In this document: piece after piece, positions 34,786 to 45,200 of the stretch
Position numbering within the stretch: position 1 is the first letter of the stretch
How the letters are laid out: every line of letters starts with the position of its first letter
DNA from: Bdellovibrio bacteriovorus W
GTDB lineage: Bacteria > Bdellovibrionota > Bdellovibrionia > Bdellovibrionales > Bdellovibrionaceae
Assembly (NCBI GenBank): GCA_000525675.1
Contig: CP002190.1
Coordinates: 2,942,993 to 3,006,992 of the forward strand
Direction: 5' to 3'
DNA: 64,000 nt
Position numbers and translations under genes: made by a program
The notes under the pieces: model-generated
What the model was told of the DNA's origin: nothing
Databases searched by the model: none
What the model saw: the letters and a program-made list of their open reading frames with translations, nothing else

Positions 34786-36246
34786 TTAGAACAGGCTTTT
34801 TTCAACAGCGCTAAAGATAGGCCCTGATACGAAGCCCATAAGAACAATGGCTAAAGCCATCGCAACGACCGTCACTGTTGTTGCATTTAAAGAGTGGCCA
34901 GCAATTTCTGCTTCTCCATCTTTCATATACATAACAACAATTGGGCGAAGATAGTAATAAACACCGATCACAGAGCTTACTACACCCCAAATTGCGAGCC
35001 ATAAAAGCCCTTCACCAACAGCTGCGTTGAATAAGTAAAACTTACCGAAGAAGCCAAGAGTTGGTGGGATTCCCGCCAATGACAATAAAAACACTGTTAA
35101 GCAAAGTGCTAACATCGGACGTTGTTTTGCAAACCCAGCAAGATCATCAATGTTCACAATGGAGTTTTCTGACTTTTCCATCATGCTCACAACAGCTAAT
35201 GCACCAAGAGTCATTAAACCGTAGCTAAGAAGATAGAAAATAACACCAGAAGCGCCAAAGGAACCATTGTCACTGACGCCCGCAGTAATGATACCCACCA
35301 AAAGGTAGCCAGAGTGAGCGACAGATGAATAAGCAATCATACGCTTAAAGTTATTCTGGATAATCGCTGCCGTATTTCCCACGATCATTGTGATAACTGC
35401 TAACCACTGAAGGATATCAAATAGTTGATCTGAACCCACTAAAGACTTCGTAGCAATTACACGCAAGAACGCTGCAAAAGAAACAGTTTTAATCGCGGTT
35501 GCCATGAATGCCGTGTGTGGAGTCGGAGCTCCTTGATAAACATCTGGAGTCCAAGCATGGAAAGGAGCGATAGAAACTTTAAAGCAGAATCCTAAAATGA
35601 TGAACATGATTCCAAATAGGAACAGTCGGCTTGTTTGAATAAGCTCAGATGCTCCGGCCATGAAGGCAAGAATATTAGTTCCACCCGTTGTTCCGAAAAC
35701 CAAAGCTACACCATAAAGGAAAATTGCCGAAGCAAATGATCCAAGGATGAAGTACTTAAGTGCCGCTTCTTTTGCGAGCTTTTCTTCATGGCTCATGGCG
35801 ATCATTAGATAAAGAGCCAATGACATTGTCTCTAGACCAATGAAAATCATTAAAAGATCAATCGCTGATACGAGGATTAACATCCCCACAGCTGAGCTCA
35901 TTACCAAGAAAATCAACTCAGAGAACTGACGCCCTACTGTTGCAGGATTTTCGTACATTAGAATCATCGCGCCACCAGCGGCTGCTAGTGCAATAACACC
36001 CATCCATTGAGTTACACCGTCAAATACCAAACTGTTACTGAAGGCCGTTTTTCCGCCGCCACCAAACACAATCATAAGTCCGATAGCGATCACAATTCCA
36101 ATAAGAGCTTGAGCTAATGTCACCAAGTGTGGCTGCTCTTTATTTCCTCTAAGAACTTTTACCGTGATTGGCAATAAGCTCATTAAGAAAAGAGCAATCA
36201 TTGGAGAGATCAGAAGGATATCACTTAAACCAATATTAACGTTCAT
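34786..36246 (-). CDS. nuoN: NADH-quinone oxidoreductase subunit N
   Basis: NuoN is an antiporter-like proton-pumping subunit of the Complex I membrane arm. The 486-residue protein has about 14 hydrophobic segments and the conserved core ALKYFILGSFASAIFLYGVAL, APFHAWTPDVYQGAPTPHTA and KRMIAYSSVAHSGYLLVG, with the channel lysines. It is the last gene of the nuoA-H-J-K-L-M-N cluster; its start overlaps the nuoM stop by one base. A bidirectional terminator follows. Confidence 0.95.
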   Translation of the reverse strand: MNVNIGLSDILLISPMIALFLMSLLPITVKVLRGNKEQPHLVTLAQALIGIVIAIGLMIVFGGGGKTAFSNSLVFDGVTQWMGVIALAAAGGAMILMYENPATVGRQFSELIFLVMSSAVGMLILVSAIDLLMIFIGLETMSLALYLMIAMSHEEKLAKEAALKYFILGSFASAIFLYGVALVFGTTGGTNILAFMAGASELIQTSRLFLFGIMFIILGFCFKVSIAPFHAWTPDVYQGAPTPHTAFMATAIKTVSFAAFLRVIATKSLVGSDQLFDILQWLAVITMIVGNTAAIIQNNFKRMIAYSSVAHSGYLLVGIITAGVSDNGSFGASGVIFYLLSYGLMTLGALAVVSMMEKSENSIVNIDDLAGFAKQRPMLALCLTVFLLSLAGIPPTLGFFGKFYLFNAAVGEGLLWLAIWGVVSSVIGVYYYLRPIVVMYMKDGEAEIAGHSLNATTVTVVAMALAIVLMGFVSGPIFSAVEKSLF

Positions 36247-37802
36247 TACTCTTCTCCTTGCGTCTCAGCAGCTGGTGCTACTGTCGCAGGTTCAATTGCC
36301 ATTAAGTTATAGTTCGACTTGTTATTCACAAGGTGCTCAATGCTTGCCTTTGAATAGTTCAAGAAATGATTCGGGAATACACCCATCCATAAAATCATAA
36401 CCATCAATGGAGCAAGAACGATCATCTCGCGAAGATTTAGATCTTTGATCGGATGAGCTTCGTCTTTTACCAACTCACCTTTTTCACCAAAGAAGACACG
36501 CTTATACATCCACAGCATGTAGACCGCTCCGAGAACAACCCCTGAAACCGCAAAGTAAGCAAAAACTGGTTCCGCTTGGTATGTTCCTAAAAGAATAAAG
36601 AACTCACCAATAAAGCTGTTCGTTAAAGGCATGCCGATTGAAGAAAGAGTTACAATCAAGAACGCTATTGCAAAGATCGGAGTTACACCAGCCAGACCAC
36701 CATATTTAGAGATCTCACGTGAATGCGTGCGCTCATAAATCATTCCAATAAGTAGGAACAGTCCACCTGTTGCCACACCATGGTTTAACATCTGGTAAAG
36801 TCCGCCCGCAGTCCCGATAGAGTTGAAAGCAAAAAGACCTAAGATGATGTAACCCATGTGCGAAACAGACGAGTATGCGATTAGCTTTTTGATATCAGGC
36901 TGAATCATTGCAACGAGGGCGCCGTAAATAATTCCGACAACACCGATAAGCATGAACAACCAAGCCCAATGCTCTGCCGCCTCTGGGAATAATGGAATCA
37001 CCCAACGGATAAATCCATAAGTACCCATCTTAAGCATCACACCCGCAAGAATTACAGACCCTGGAGTCGGCGCCTCAACGTGGGCATCTGGTAACCATGT
37101 ATGCAATGGGAAGATTGGAACCTTAACAGCAAATGCCAACGCAAATGCGAAAAACAAAAGAGTTTGTAGGCTAAAGAAAGTTCCGCCAACAAACGGGATC
37201 TTCAATTGATAGAAATCAATCAAGCTCGCGCTCATCTGCCCTGTTGTTTCAAGTGTTAGGTACATCATATAAATGATCGCGATCAGCATTAATACTGAAC
37301 CCGCCATTGTATAGATAAAGAACTTAACAGTCGCATAAAGCCTTCTTGCTCCACCCCAGATACCAACCATGAAATACATTGGTACTAGAGAAAGCTCCCA
37401 GAATACGTAGAAGAAGATCGCATCCATTGCTAGGAACGTACCCAGCATTGCTGTTTGTAAGATGAACAGACAAACGTGGAATCCTTTTACGCGCTCAGTG
37501 ATCGACGTCCAACTTCCTAAAATGATAATCGGAGTAAGGAACGTCGTTAGAAGAACTAGCCATAAAGAGATGCCATCAATACCCATGAAGTACTGAATAC
37601 CGAAGCGCTCAATCCAAAGATATTTTTCTACAAGCTGCAAGTTCGCCGAGCTCGGATCAAAGTGTCTAAAGAGTGTTAAGCTAAAAATGAACTCTACAAG
37701 AGAAAGGCCTAAAGCCAAGTGTCTAATAGTATTAGACTTTGGCCAAACCGCAATCAAGAGAGCGAATAGTAGTGGTAAAAATACAATTGAACTTAGGATC
37801 AT
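36246..37802 (-). CDS. nuoM: NADH-quinone oxidoreductase subunit M
   Basis: NuoM is the second antiporter-like proton channel of Complex I. The 518-residue polytopic protein has YFMGIDGISLWLVLLTTFL, FYVFWELSLVPMYFMVGIWG (with the functional Glu), PLHTWLPDAHVEAPTPGSV and KKLIAYSSVSHMGYIILG. A hydrophilic C-terminal tail of about 30 residues is longer than in many homologues. It lies four bases after nuoL. Confidence 0.96.
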   Translation of the reverse strand: MILSSIVFLPLLFALLIAVWPKSNTIRHLALGLSLVEFIFSLTLFRHFDPSSANLQLVEKYLWIERFGIQYFMGIDGISLWLVLLTTFLTPIIILGSWTSITERVKGFHVCLFILQTAMLGTFLAMDAIFFYVFWELSLVPMYFMVGIWGGARRLYATVKFFIYTMAGSVLMLIAIIYMMYLTLETTGQMSASLIDFYQLKIPFVGGTFFSLQTLLFFAFALAFAVKVPIFPLHTWLPDAHVEAPTPGSVILAGVMLKMGTYGFIRWVIPLFPEAAEHWAWLFMLIGVVGIIYGALVAMIQPDIKKLIAYSSVSHMGYIILGLFAFNSIGTAGGLYQMLNHGVATGGLFLLIGMIYERTHSREISKYGGLAGVTPIFAIAFLIVTLSSIGMPLTNSFIGEFFILLGTYQAEPVFAYFAVSGVVLGAVYMLWMYKRVFFGEKGELVKDEAHPIKDLNLREMIVLAPLMVMILWMGVFPNHFLNYSKASIEHLVNNKSNYNLMAIEPATVAPAAETQGEE

Positions 37803-37806
37803 CTCT

Positions 37807-39729
37807 CTACCTCATGATCACAAATGAAAGAGCCACAACAATACCGATGCCAATATACATTGCATACTGCTGCATATTTCCAGTTTGCAAAGTACGAACA
37901 AAACCACCCATGCCACGCGCTAAATCGCCCGCAAGGTAAGTAATTTTGTCGATGAAATTAACATCAATGTAGTACCAAATATTACGGCTAAGGTTGATCA
38001 ATGGGTTGATGATAAAGCCAAAGTAGAACTCATCTACGTAGTACTTATTATCAACTGTGCGATAAACTGGGCCCAATGAAGCGGCAATTTTCTCTGGCGT
38101 CTCTGGAGTCTTAACGTAGAAACGATAAGCCGTGATTGCAGAAATAGCCGCCAAACCTACAGAAGTCGCAATTAAGATCCACTCTGTCGTTGCATCCGGC
38201 ATTTCTAATCCAGGAAGTACAGCAAGTCTTGGAGCTAACCATTCTGCCCAAACATTTGGAATATGACCCAGAAGATCACCGATCACGTGAGGAACACCAA
38301 TCCATCCACCGATCACTGAAAGTACCGCTAAGATGATCAAAGGAATTGTCATCAATGCCGGAGACTCGTGAGGGTGTACATCTTTTGGTACGCGACTCTT
38401 ACCCCAGAAAGTAAGTGCCATTAAACGAGTCATATAGAATGCCGTTAATACCGCACCTAAAACACCCGCCGCCCAAAGAATTGGAGATGAAGCAAAAGCA
38501 TACGCTAAGATTTCATCCTTAGAGAAAAAACCCGCAAATGGAGGCATACCGATAATCGCAAGCCAGCCCATAAGGAAAGTGAAATGCGTAATTGGCATAT
38601 ACTTTCTTAGTCCACCCATCTTGCGAATATCTTGCTCTTCATGCATGGCGTGGATCACAGAACCCGAGCCTAAGAACATAAGAGCTTTAAAGAATGCGTG
38701 AGTCATTAAGTGGAACATTGCTGCTCCAAAAGCTCCCACGCCCACAGCTAGGAACATATATCCAAGCTGAGAAACTGTTGAATACGCTAATACCTTTTTA
38801 ATATCGAACTGGGTCATGCCGATTGTGGCTGCCAGAACCGCTGTCAAAGCGCCAATAATCGCAATGACCATCATTGTATTAGGAGCTGCGATGAATAACG
38901 GACTTAGGCGTACAATCATGTAAACACCCGCAGTTACCATCGTCGCCGCGTGGATAAGTGCTGACACTGGTGTTGGGCCTGCCATCGCGTCTGGTAACCA
39001 AACGTACAATGGAATTTGTGCTGATTTTCCTGTCGCGCCTACAAAAAGTAAAAGCGTTCCTAAAGTCACGGCACCCAACCAAGTAGCCTCAGGCACCGTC
39101 GGCGCCAAAGCATTGAGTTCGTAAAAATTTAAAGTTCCGAATGTAACAAAAAGGATAAACATACCAAGCAAGAATGCCGCATCCCCAATACGATTGGTGA
39201 TGAAAGCTTTCATACCGGCAGCAGCCTTTTTCTTATCCGTGAACCAAAACCCGATCAGTAGGTAAGAACAAAGTCCTACACCTTCCCAACCAACAAACAT
39301 CACTAATAAGCTATCTCCTAAAACAAGAAGTAACATATTAAAGATAAATAAGTTCAAGTACGCAAAATACTTTGCAACACCCTTATCGTGAGCCATGTAG
39401 CTGATTGAAAATAGATGAATCAAAGTTCCAACACCTGTGATGATTAGAATCATCACTGCGCTGATTTGGTCCACAACAAAACCTGCATTTACACGAAGCT
39501 TATCCATCGCCATCCATTCAAAAAAGACGGCAGAAATGCTTCGCGAATCAGCTGGCATTGAAATTAAATCAACAACAAGTGCGATAGACGCAAAAAATGA
39601 AATGGCCACTGCTGCGGTTGCAATTCCGCCAGCGACATTTGCAGAGTGCTTTTTATAGCGAAGACCGTTGATCAAAAAACCAACAAGCGGCGCTAGGATT
39701 ACAAGGGCGATAAGTAAAGAATGATTCAC
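37807..39729 (-). CDS. nuoL: NADH-quinone oxidoreductase subunit L
   Basis: NuoL is the distal proton channel, with the long lateral helix along the membrane arm. The 640-residue protein has LFVGWEGVGLCSYLLIGFWF, PLYVWLPDAMAGPTPVSALIHAATMVTAGVY-type motifs (split across the window 38940-39030) and KKVLAYSTVSQLGYMFLAVG. A GTG start at 39729 follows GGGGACAGCA. It lies nine bases after nuoK and four bases before nuoM. Confidence 0.96.
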   Translation of the reverse strand: MNHSLLIALVILAPLVGFLINGLRYKKHSANVAGGIATAAVAISFFASIALVVDLISMPADSRSISAVFFEWMAMDKLRVNAGFVVDQISAVMILIITGVGTLIHLFSISYMAHDKGVAKYFAYLNLFIFNMLLLVLGDSLLVMFVGWEGVGLCSYLLIGFWFTDKKKAAAGMKAFITNRIGDAAFLLGMFILFVTFGTLNFYELNALAPTVPEATWLGAVTLGTLLLFVGATGKSAQIPLYVWLPDAMAGPTPVSALIHAATMVTAGVYMIVRLSPLFIAAPNTMMVIAIIGALTAVLAATIGMTQFDIKKVLAYSTVSQLGYMFLAVGVGAFGAAMFHLMTHAFFKALMFLGSGSVIHAMHEEQDIRKMGGLRKYMPITHFTFLMGWLAIIGMPPFAGFFSKDEILAYAFASSPILWAAGVLGAVLTAFYMTRLMALTFWGKSRVPKDVHPHESPALMTIPLIILAVLSVIGGWIGVPHVIGDLLGHIPNVWAEWLAPRLAVLPGLEMPDATTEWILIATSVGLAAISAITAYRFYVKTPETPEKIAASLGPVYRTVDNKYYVDEFYFGFIINPLINLSRNIWYYIDVNFIDKITYLAGDLARGMGGFVRTLQTGNMQQYAMYIGIGIVVALSFVIMR

Positions 39730-39738
39730 TGCTGTCCC

Positions 39739-40062
39739 CTATCCTTTCAAGTGCTCAAAGAATCTAATGTTAATTTCGTTGAATCTCTTAAAGATTGAAA
39801 CCGCCAAAGCCAAACCAACGGCCGCTTCAGCTGCTGCAATTGTCATCACGAAGAAAACCATAATATGGCCATCAAGGACGCCAAGAAATTTGCTAAATGC
39901 GATGAACGTGATGTTTACTGAGTTCAGCATCAGTTCGATCGACATCAAAAGAACAAGAACGTTTCTGCGAGTTAAAACCCCAGCCATTCCGATCACAAAT
40001 AAAATTGCAGCTAATACAAGGTAATGGTTTAAACCAATGTTAGTGATGATATCAGCGTTCAT
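39739..40062 (-). CDS. nuoK: NADH-quinone oxidoreductase subunit K
   Basis: NuoK is a three-helix membrane subunit. The protein has about 107 residues with LVLAAILFVIGMAGVLTRRN, LLMSIELMLNSVN (the conserved membrane Glu) and a third helix with AAAEAAVGLALAV. I start at ATG 40062, preceded by AAAGGTGG. A GTG at 40071 in frame would overlap that ribosome site. The start overlaps the 3' end of nuoJ by 11 bases. Confidence 0.95.
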   Translation of the reverse strand: MNADIITNIGLNHYLVLAAILFVIGMAGVLTRRNVLVLLMSIELMLNSVNITFIAFSKFLGVLDGHIMVFFVMTIAAAEAAVGLALAVSIFKRFNEINIRFFEHLKG

Positions 40063-40588
40063 GAGTTCCACCTTTACTTCTTGCTAAAGCCACAGCGCCG
40101 ATTGCGATTACTAATAGCAAGACTCCAAGAGCTTCAAATCCAAAGATGTATTTTGTATAGAGCAATTGACCAAGAGCCTTTGTCGACTCCATTCCAGTTC
40201 CAGTAGTTACTGGGTTTTGCTCTGGGGTTTCGATCATCAAACCTGAAGACATTGTTAGGGCACCCACTACGATTCCAGCAAACAAACCAACCGTTGCAAT
40301 TTTAATTGCACCGGTAAATTTACCTGCCGTGAAGGCCTTAAGATCTTTTTTCAAGTTGAAGAGCATGATCACCATAACAAAAAGAACCATCACTGCGCCG
40401 GCGTAAACAATCAGCTGTACGCCCGCAACAAAGAATGCATTTAGAGTTACGAAAATCGCTGATACACCTACCATTGTCATTGCCAAGCAAAGAGCTGAGT
40501 AAATTGGGTTTGCTAAAAGAACAACTCCCAATCCGCTGGCGATCGTGACGATGGCTAAAAACCAAAATAGAAAAGCATCTGCTGTCAC
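40052..40588 (-). CDS. nuoJ: NADH-quinone oxidoreductase subunit J
   Basis: This membrane-arm subunit has 178 residues and five hydrophobic segments. A GTG start at 40588 follows AAGGAGATTG. The conserved VGVSAIFVTLNAFFVAGVQLIVYAGAVMVLFVFV-type region (40370-40470) contains the pi-bulge helix area found in NuoJ. It lies ten bases after nuoH. No nuoI lies between H and J, unlike the standard order. Confidence 0.93.
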   Translation of the reverse strand: MTADAFLFWFLAIVTIASGLGVVLLANPIYSALCLAMTMVGVSAIFVTLNAFFVAGVQLIVYAGAVMVLFVMVIMLFNLKKDLKAFTAGKFTGAIKIATVGLFAGIVVGALTMSSGLMIETPEQNPVTTGTGMESTKALGQLLYTKYIFGFEALGVLLLVIAIGAVALARSKGGTHER

Positions 40589-40598
40589 ACCAATCTCC

Positions 40599-41756
40599 TT
40601 ACAATGACGCCAAGTAAATTACTGTAGCTGTTAGAATTGTATTTCCAAGAGCCCAAGGTAAAAGTGTCTTCCAACCAAAGTCCATTAACTGGTCATATCT
40701 GAAACGCGGCAAAGTCCAACGAACCCAGATAAATAACCACATAAAGAATGCAAATTTTAAGAAGAACGATAGGAAGTGTAAAAGAGCCACAACCACGCTT
40801 GCGCCTGATGCAGTTTCTGTTACCGTCGCTGCCCACGCCTGAACGTCAGCCACTGATACCCAAGGAATTCCATATCCACCAAAGAAGAAAAGAACCATCA
40901 GGGCAGAAGTTACCATGATGTGTCCGTATTCACCGATGAAGAACATGTTGAATTTGAATCCGCCGTACTCTGTGTGGAAACCACCGACAAGCTCTGATTC
41001 ACCCTCTGCCAAGTCGAATGGAAGACGGTTTGATTCAGCAAATGCTGCCGTTAGGAATAAAATTGCAGCCACTGGCTGATAAAAGATTCCCCAGTTTGGA
41101 AGGATGGAAGATGAAATTGCATTCCCCATAAAGTTAAAACTCAACGGACCCTGTTGCGCCATGATCATTTCGGAAAGATTAAACGTTCCGTAGAGCATGA
41201 TAATACCAACAATTGAAAGCCCTAGAGCTAACTCGTAAGAGATCGTCTGAGCCGAAGCGCGCAGAGCACCCATCAATGTGTACTTACTTCCAGAACCCCA
41301 ACCCGCCATTAAAAGTGTGTAAGCAGCTAACGCCGACACCCCTAGAATGAAAACGATCCCTACGCCAATTTCATAACCTTGAAATAGAAATGTGTATGGC
41401 CCCCAAGAGCTTCCAAACATTTCAAAGGCATCGACATAAATCGGAGTTGAAAATGGAATTGCCGAAAACGCTACAGCACCTGGAATCAAAGCAAATACCG
41501 GAGCCGCGTAATATAACAATGGCTTTGATGAGGCAGGTACAAAGTTTTCTTTCGTTAAAAACTTCACAGCATCAGCAAGTAGTTGCATTAATCCCAATGG
41601 ACCTACACGGTTTGGACCAAGACGATTTTGGATAAACGCAGAACCTCTACGCTCTAACCAAACAAGCACTGGTACCGCTTGCACCATTAGCAAAAATATG
41701 ACGACCAATTTGAGACCATTAACCGTGATCTCAAATATATCTTTTCCCATTTCCAT
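40599..41756 (-). CDS. nuoH: NADH-quinone oxidoreductase subunit H
   Basis: NuoH forms the quinone-binding chamber entrance at the heel of Complex I. The 385-residue protein has LVWLERRGSAFIQNRLGPNR, LADAVKFLTKE, FAESNRLPFDLAEGESELVG and HTEYGGFKF. All are characteristic, including the acidic residues of the chamber. The ATG lies three bases after the nuoA stop. Confidence 0.96.
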   Translation of the reverse strand: MEMGKDIFEITVNGLKLVVIFLLMVQAVPVLVWLERRGSAFIQNRLGPNRVGPLGLMQLLADAVKFLTKENFVPASSKPLLYYAAPVFALIPGAVAFSAIPFSTPIYVDAFEMFGSSWGPYTFLFQGYEIGVGIVFILGVSALAAYTLLMAGWGSGSKYTLMGALRASAQTISYELALGLSIVGIIMLYGTFNLSEMIMAQQGPLSFNFMGNAISSSILPNWGIFYQPVAAILFLTAAFAESNRLPFDLAEGESELVGGFHTEYGGFKFNMFFIGEYGHIMVTSALMVLFFFGGYGIPWVSVADVQAWAATVTETASGASVVVALLHFLSFFLKFAFFMWLFIWVRWTLPRFRYDQLMDFGWKTLLPWALGNTILTATVIYLASL

Positions 41757-41759
41757 AAA

Positions 41760-42128
41760 TCAGTCCCATTCCAATGCTTTTGATTTAATTTCCCAGAAAA
41801 GCCCGAAGATGAAGATCGCGATGAATACCATCATCGAAATGAAGACAAAAGTGCCTTCGCCCGAGCTAATAAACTCACGGAATGAGATCGCCCATGGATA
41901 CATGAAGATGATCTCGATATCGAAAAGAATGAAAAGAATCGCCGTTAAATAATATTTAACGGAAACCTTCGTATCCTTTTTTTCAATCGCCGGAATACCG
42001 CACTCGTACGGTTCGTACTTCACGGCACTATAAACAGGTTTGCCGCCCGTTTTGGACGCGACCCATACTAAAAAAGCTCCAAAAAGAGCGATAAAAAGAA
42101 CGATGAATATGACTCCACCGAGTGGCAC
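41760..42128 (-). CDS. nuoA: NADH-quinone oxidoreductase subunit A
   Basis: NuoA is a three-helix membrane subunit of about 122 residues with KYEPYECGIPA, KVSVKYYLTAILFILFDIE and ISMMVFIAIFIFGLFWE. I start at a GTG (42126-42128) because GGAGGG (42133-42138) lies four bases upstream; a TTG at 42140 in the same frame overlaps that ribosome site. It is first in the Nuo cluster and divergent from mfd, with roughly 100 bases between the preferred starts. Confidence 0.93.
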   Translation of the reverse strand: MPLGGVIFIVLFIALFGAFLVWVASKTGGKPVYSAVKYEPYECGIPAIEKKDTKVSVKYYLTAILFILFDIEIIFMYPWAISFREFISSGEGTFVFISMMVFIAIFIFGLFWEIKSKALEWD

Positions 42129-42227
42129 TAGACCCTCCAAAGCTGTCGTTATTATTTGGATTTCAATTAGTTATATATGTGTCGAGTGCTAAATCCAAGA
42201 AATATGAATGGAAACAAGGCGATAAGC

Positions 42228-45200
42228 GTGGCAAGATTTGCAAATCCCATGAAAGCAGAAACCACTCATACGCGCTTAGAATCTATTCTCGAGAGATCCT
42301 TTGAACTGACACAGTCACGTATCAATGTGACGGGAGCTTCGTCCCCGCTATCTCTTGCTTACTTTTTGTCACAAACTTACTCGAAAAATATCAATAACTT
42401 GCCGCACCTAGTTGTTGTTCCAAGTTTCCGCGAAGCTGAGGTTTTAAGAAACTTAATTCGGTTTTTTAATCCTGAAAAAACGGCAGAAATTTTACCCGCG
42501 TTCGATGTTTCGGCATACTCAGGGCTCTACCCAAACCCAGCACTTAGCAGCGGGCGCATTCGCTTTTTATCTAAAGCGCTACAAGCTAAGCCCGGAGAAT
42601 TGTTCATATCTTCAGTTGACGCATTGATGCAAAACACATTGCCCGCAAAAGTTCTCGGCGAATTTAGTTTCGAGATCGGCTCGGGGTACGAGTTCAAAAC
42701 AGATATTCCTGAATTCTTGGGATCTTTAGGTTATATCGCAGCCCCCATGGTTGAGGATCGAGGGCAGTACGCTTTGCGTGGTGGCATTGTCGATATCTTC
42801 GCACCTACAGAAGATCATCCCATCCGCATAGAGCTCTTTGGCGATCAGGTCGACAGCTTACGCTACTTCGATGTTACAGATCAAAGAAGTTTGAATGAAA
42901 TCAATCGCTTCACTCTGACCCCAGCAAAAGAAGTTTTATTCAGAGATGAAACACACCAGATTCTATTGCAACGCGTGCGAGAGTCTCTTGGTGATCGAAA
43001 TGTCGATAAAGCTGAGGCCGATGAACTTTTGCGCTCGTTAGTTTTAAAAAACTTTATTAACGGCGTTGAATACTTACTGCCTTTTTTTTACGGCGAACTA
43101 AATAGCCCACTGGAGTTTTTTAAATCTCCACCGAATATCTGGTTTTTAGATGCTGTTGAGATCTCCCGCCAATCCGATGAATTTTGGACTGAACTCAAAC
43201 ATGAATTCTCCGGAGCTTCTCAACAAATTATCTATCCACCCTTAGAAGGGCTTTACTCTTCGTTTGAAAACCTTCAGTTCGCTAAAGACTCAAGACAGAT
43301 TTATTTTTCTTCGCTTGAGTATTTAGATTCCGAGCAGAGCGATGTGCAAGTTGAGTATCGCACAGCCCTCACACAAGATTTCTCTAAAATTTCCTTAGCT
43401 CACCCTATTCATTCAGAGGATTGGTTTCGCGCAAGTCTGATGAAGTTGCGCCGCTGGAAGGATGATGGCTATCGCATCTTTATTTCTGCCAAATCTCAAT
43501 CCCATGCGGATCGCGTGCGTCTAATTTTAGAACGCATGAATTTAAAGGGGCGCATTCTTCCCACAGAGGAACTCTCTTGGGACACTTGGCTTACGCAACA
43601 ACAAGGCGAATCCGATACTATCTATATTCTTGGTAAGTACTTAGATAGCAATGGCCTTAGATTCGACGAAGAGTTACTCATTTTTCTTTCTGATGATGAC
43701 TTTCTTGGAACCAAAAAGAAATCCCGCGAAGTTTCTGCCTCAAAAGATTTTCAGAAAAAAGCCAAACGTCTTTCGTTTGGGGATTTAAAGCCAGGCGATC
43801 TCGTGGCTCACGTTAAACATGGTATTGGCCGCTACGAAGGCCTTAAGATCATGAGTATCAATAATGTAGATTCTGAATATATCCAGATTAGCTACAAAGA
43901 AAATGATAAACTCTACTTACCTGTTTATCGTGTTGGGCAACTTCAAAAGTATTCTGGGCCAAACACATCGATACTTGATAAACTAGGCGGCACTGGCTGG
44001 GAGAAAACGAAGTCGAAAGTTCGCGAGCATGTTCGCGATATCGCCGCAGATCTCTTAGCACTCTATGCAAAAAGAGCGGAAATGTACCGTCCTCCTTTTG
44101 TGTTTAAAGATTCTGAGATAGAGCTTTTTGAGAACTCTTTCCCATACGAGGAAACTAGCGATCAGCTCAATGCTATTCGTGACATCATGAAGGACCTGAA
44201 GTCCACAAAGCCTATGGATCGATTGATTTGTGGAGACGTTGGTTTTGGCAAAACAGAAGTGGCCATGCGCGCCGCCTTCTTCGCTGTTCAAGCACAAAAG
44301 CAAGTCGCCTTGTTAGCTCCGACCACGGTTCTTACTTTTCAACATTTTGAAACTCTAAAAAATAGATTCAAAGATTGGCCCGTTGAAATTCGTCTTTTAA
44401 ATCGTTTTGTTTCCACAGCGGATGCGAAGAAAACTGTTGAAGATCTTAAGAATGGTAAGGTCGACATCGTCGTCGGCACCCATAAGCTGCTAAGTTCTAG
44501 CATTAACTTTAAGAACCTCGGTCTTTTGTTAATTGATGAAGAACATAAGTTCGGAGTCACTCATAAAGAAAAAATCCGCAAACTTAAAAACAGTGTCGAT
44601 ACACTAGCTATGTCTGCTACGCCGATTCCAAGAACTTTAAATATGGCTCTGGCTGGAATTCGTGATTTGAGTTTAATCAATACAGCACCAGTGGATCGCC
44701 TGCCAACGCGAACATTTGTTACTAAGTTTGATGAAGAAACAATTCGTAAAGCTATTAGTGCCGAAATCTCCCGCGGAGGTCAGGTCTATTTCATCCATAA
44801 CCGAATTGAATCCATCTACGGCTTAGCCGATGAGATTCGCGCCATTGTTCCTGAGGCGAGAATTCGCGTAGGGCACGGTCAGATGGATGAAAAAGAATTA
44901 GAACAGACAATGCTTGCATTTTTTAATCACGAAATTGACGTTCTAATTTGTACGACCATCGTTGAATCAGGAATGGATGTTCCTCGAGCAAACACCATGT
45001 TCATTGATTCAGCCCACCTTCTTGGTCTGTCACAACTTTACCAATTGCGTGGCCGCGTTGGACGTAGCAAGACGCGCGCTTACTGTTATTTAGTTATGCC
45101 CCGAAATAAGAAACTCGATAAAGACCAACAAGAAAGACTTAAGGTTATTCAGGAAAATTCTGCACTCGGGAGCGGTATCGCTATTGCGCAGTACGATCTT

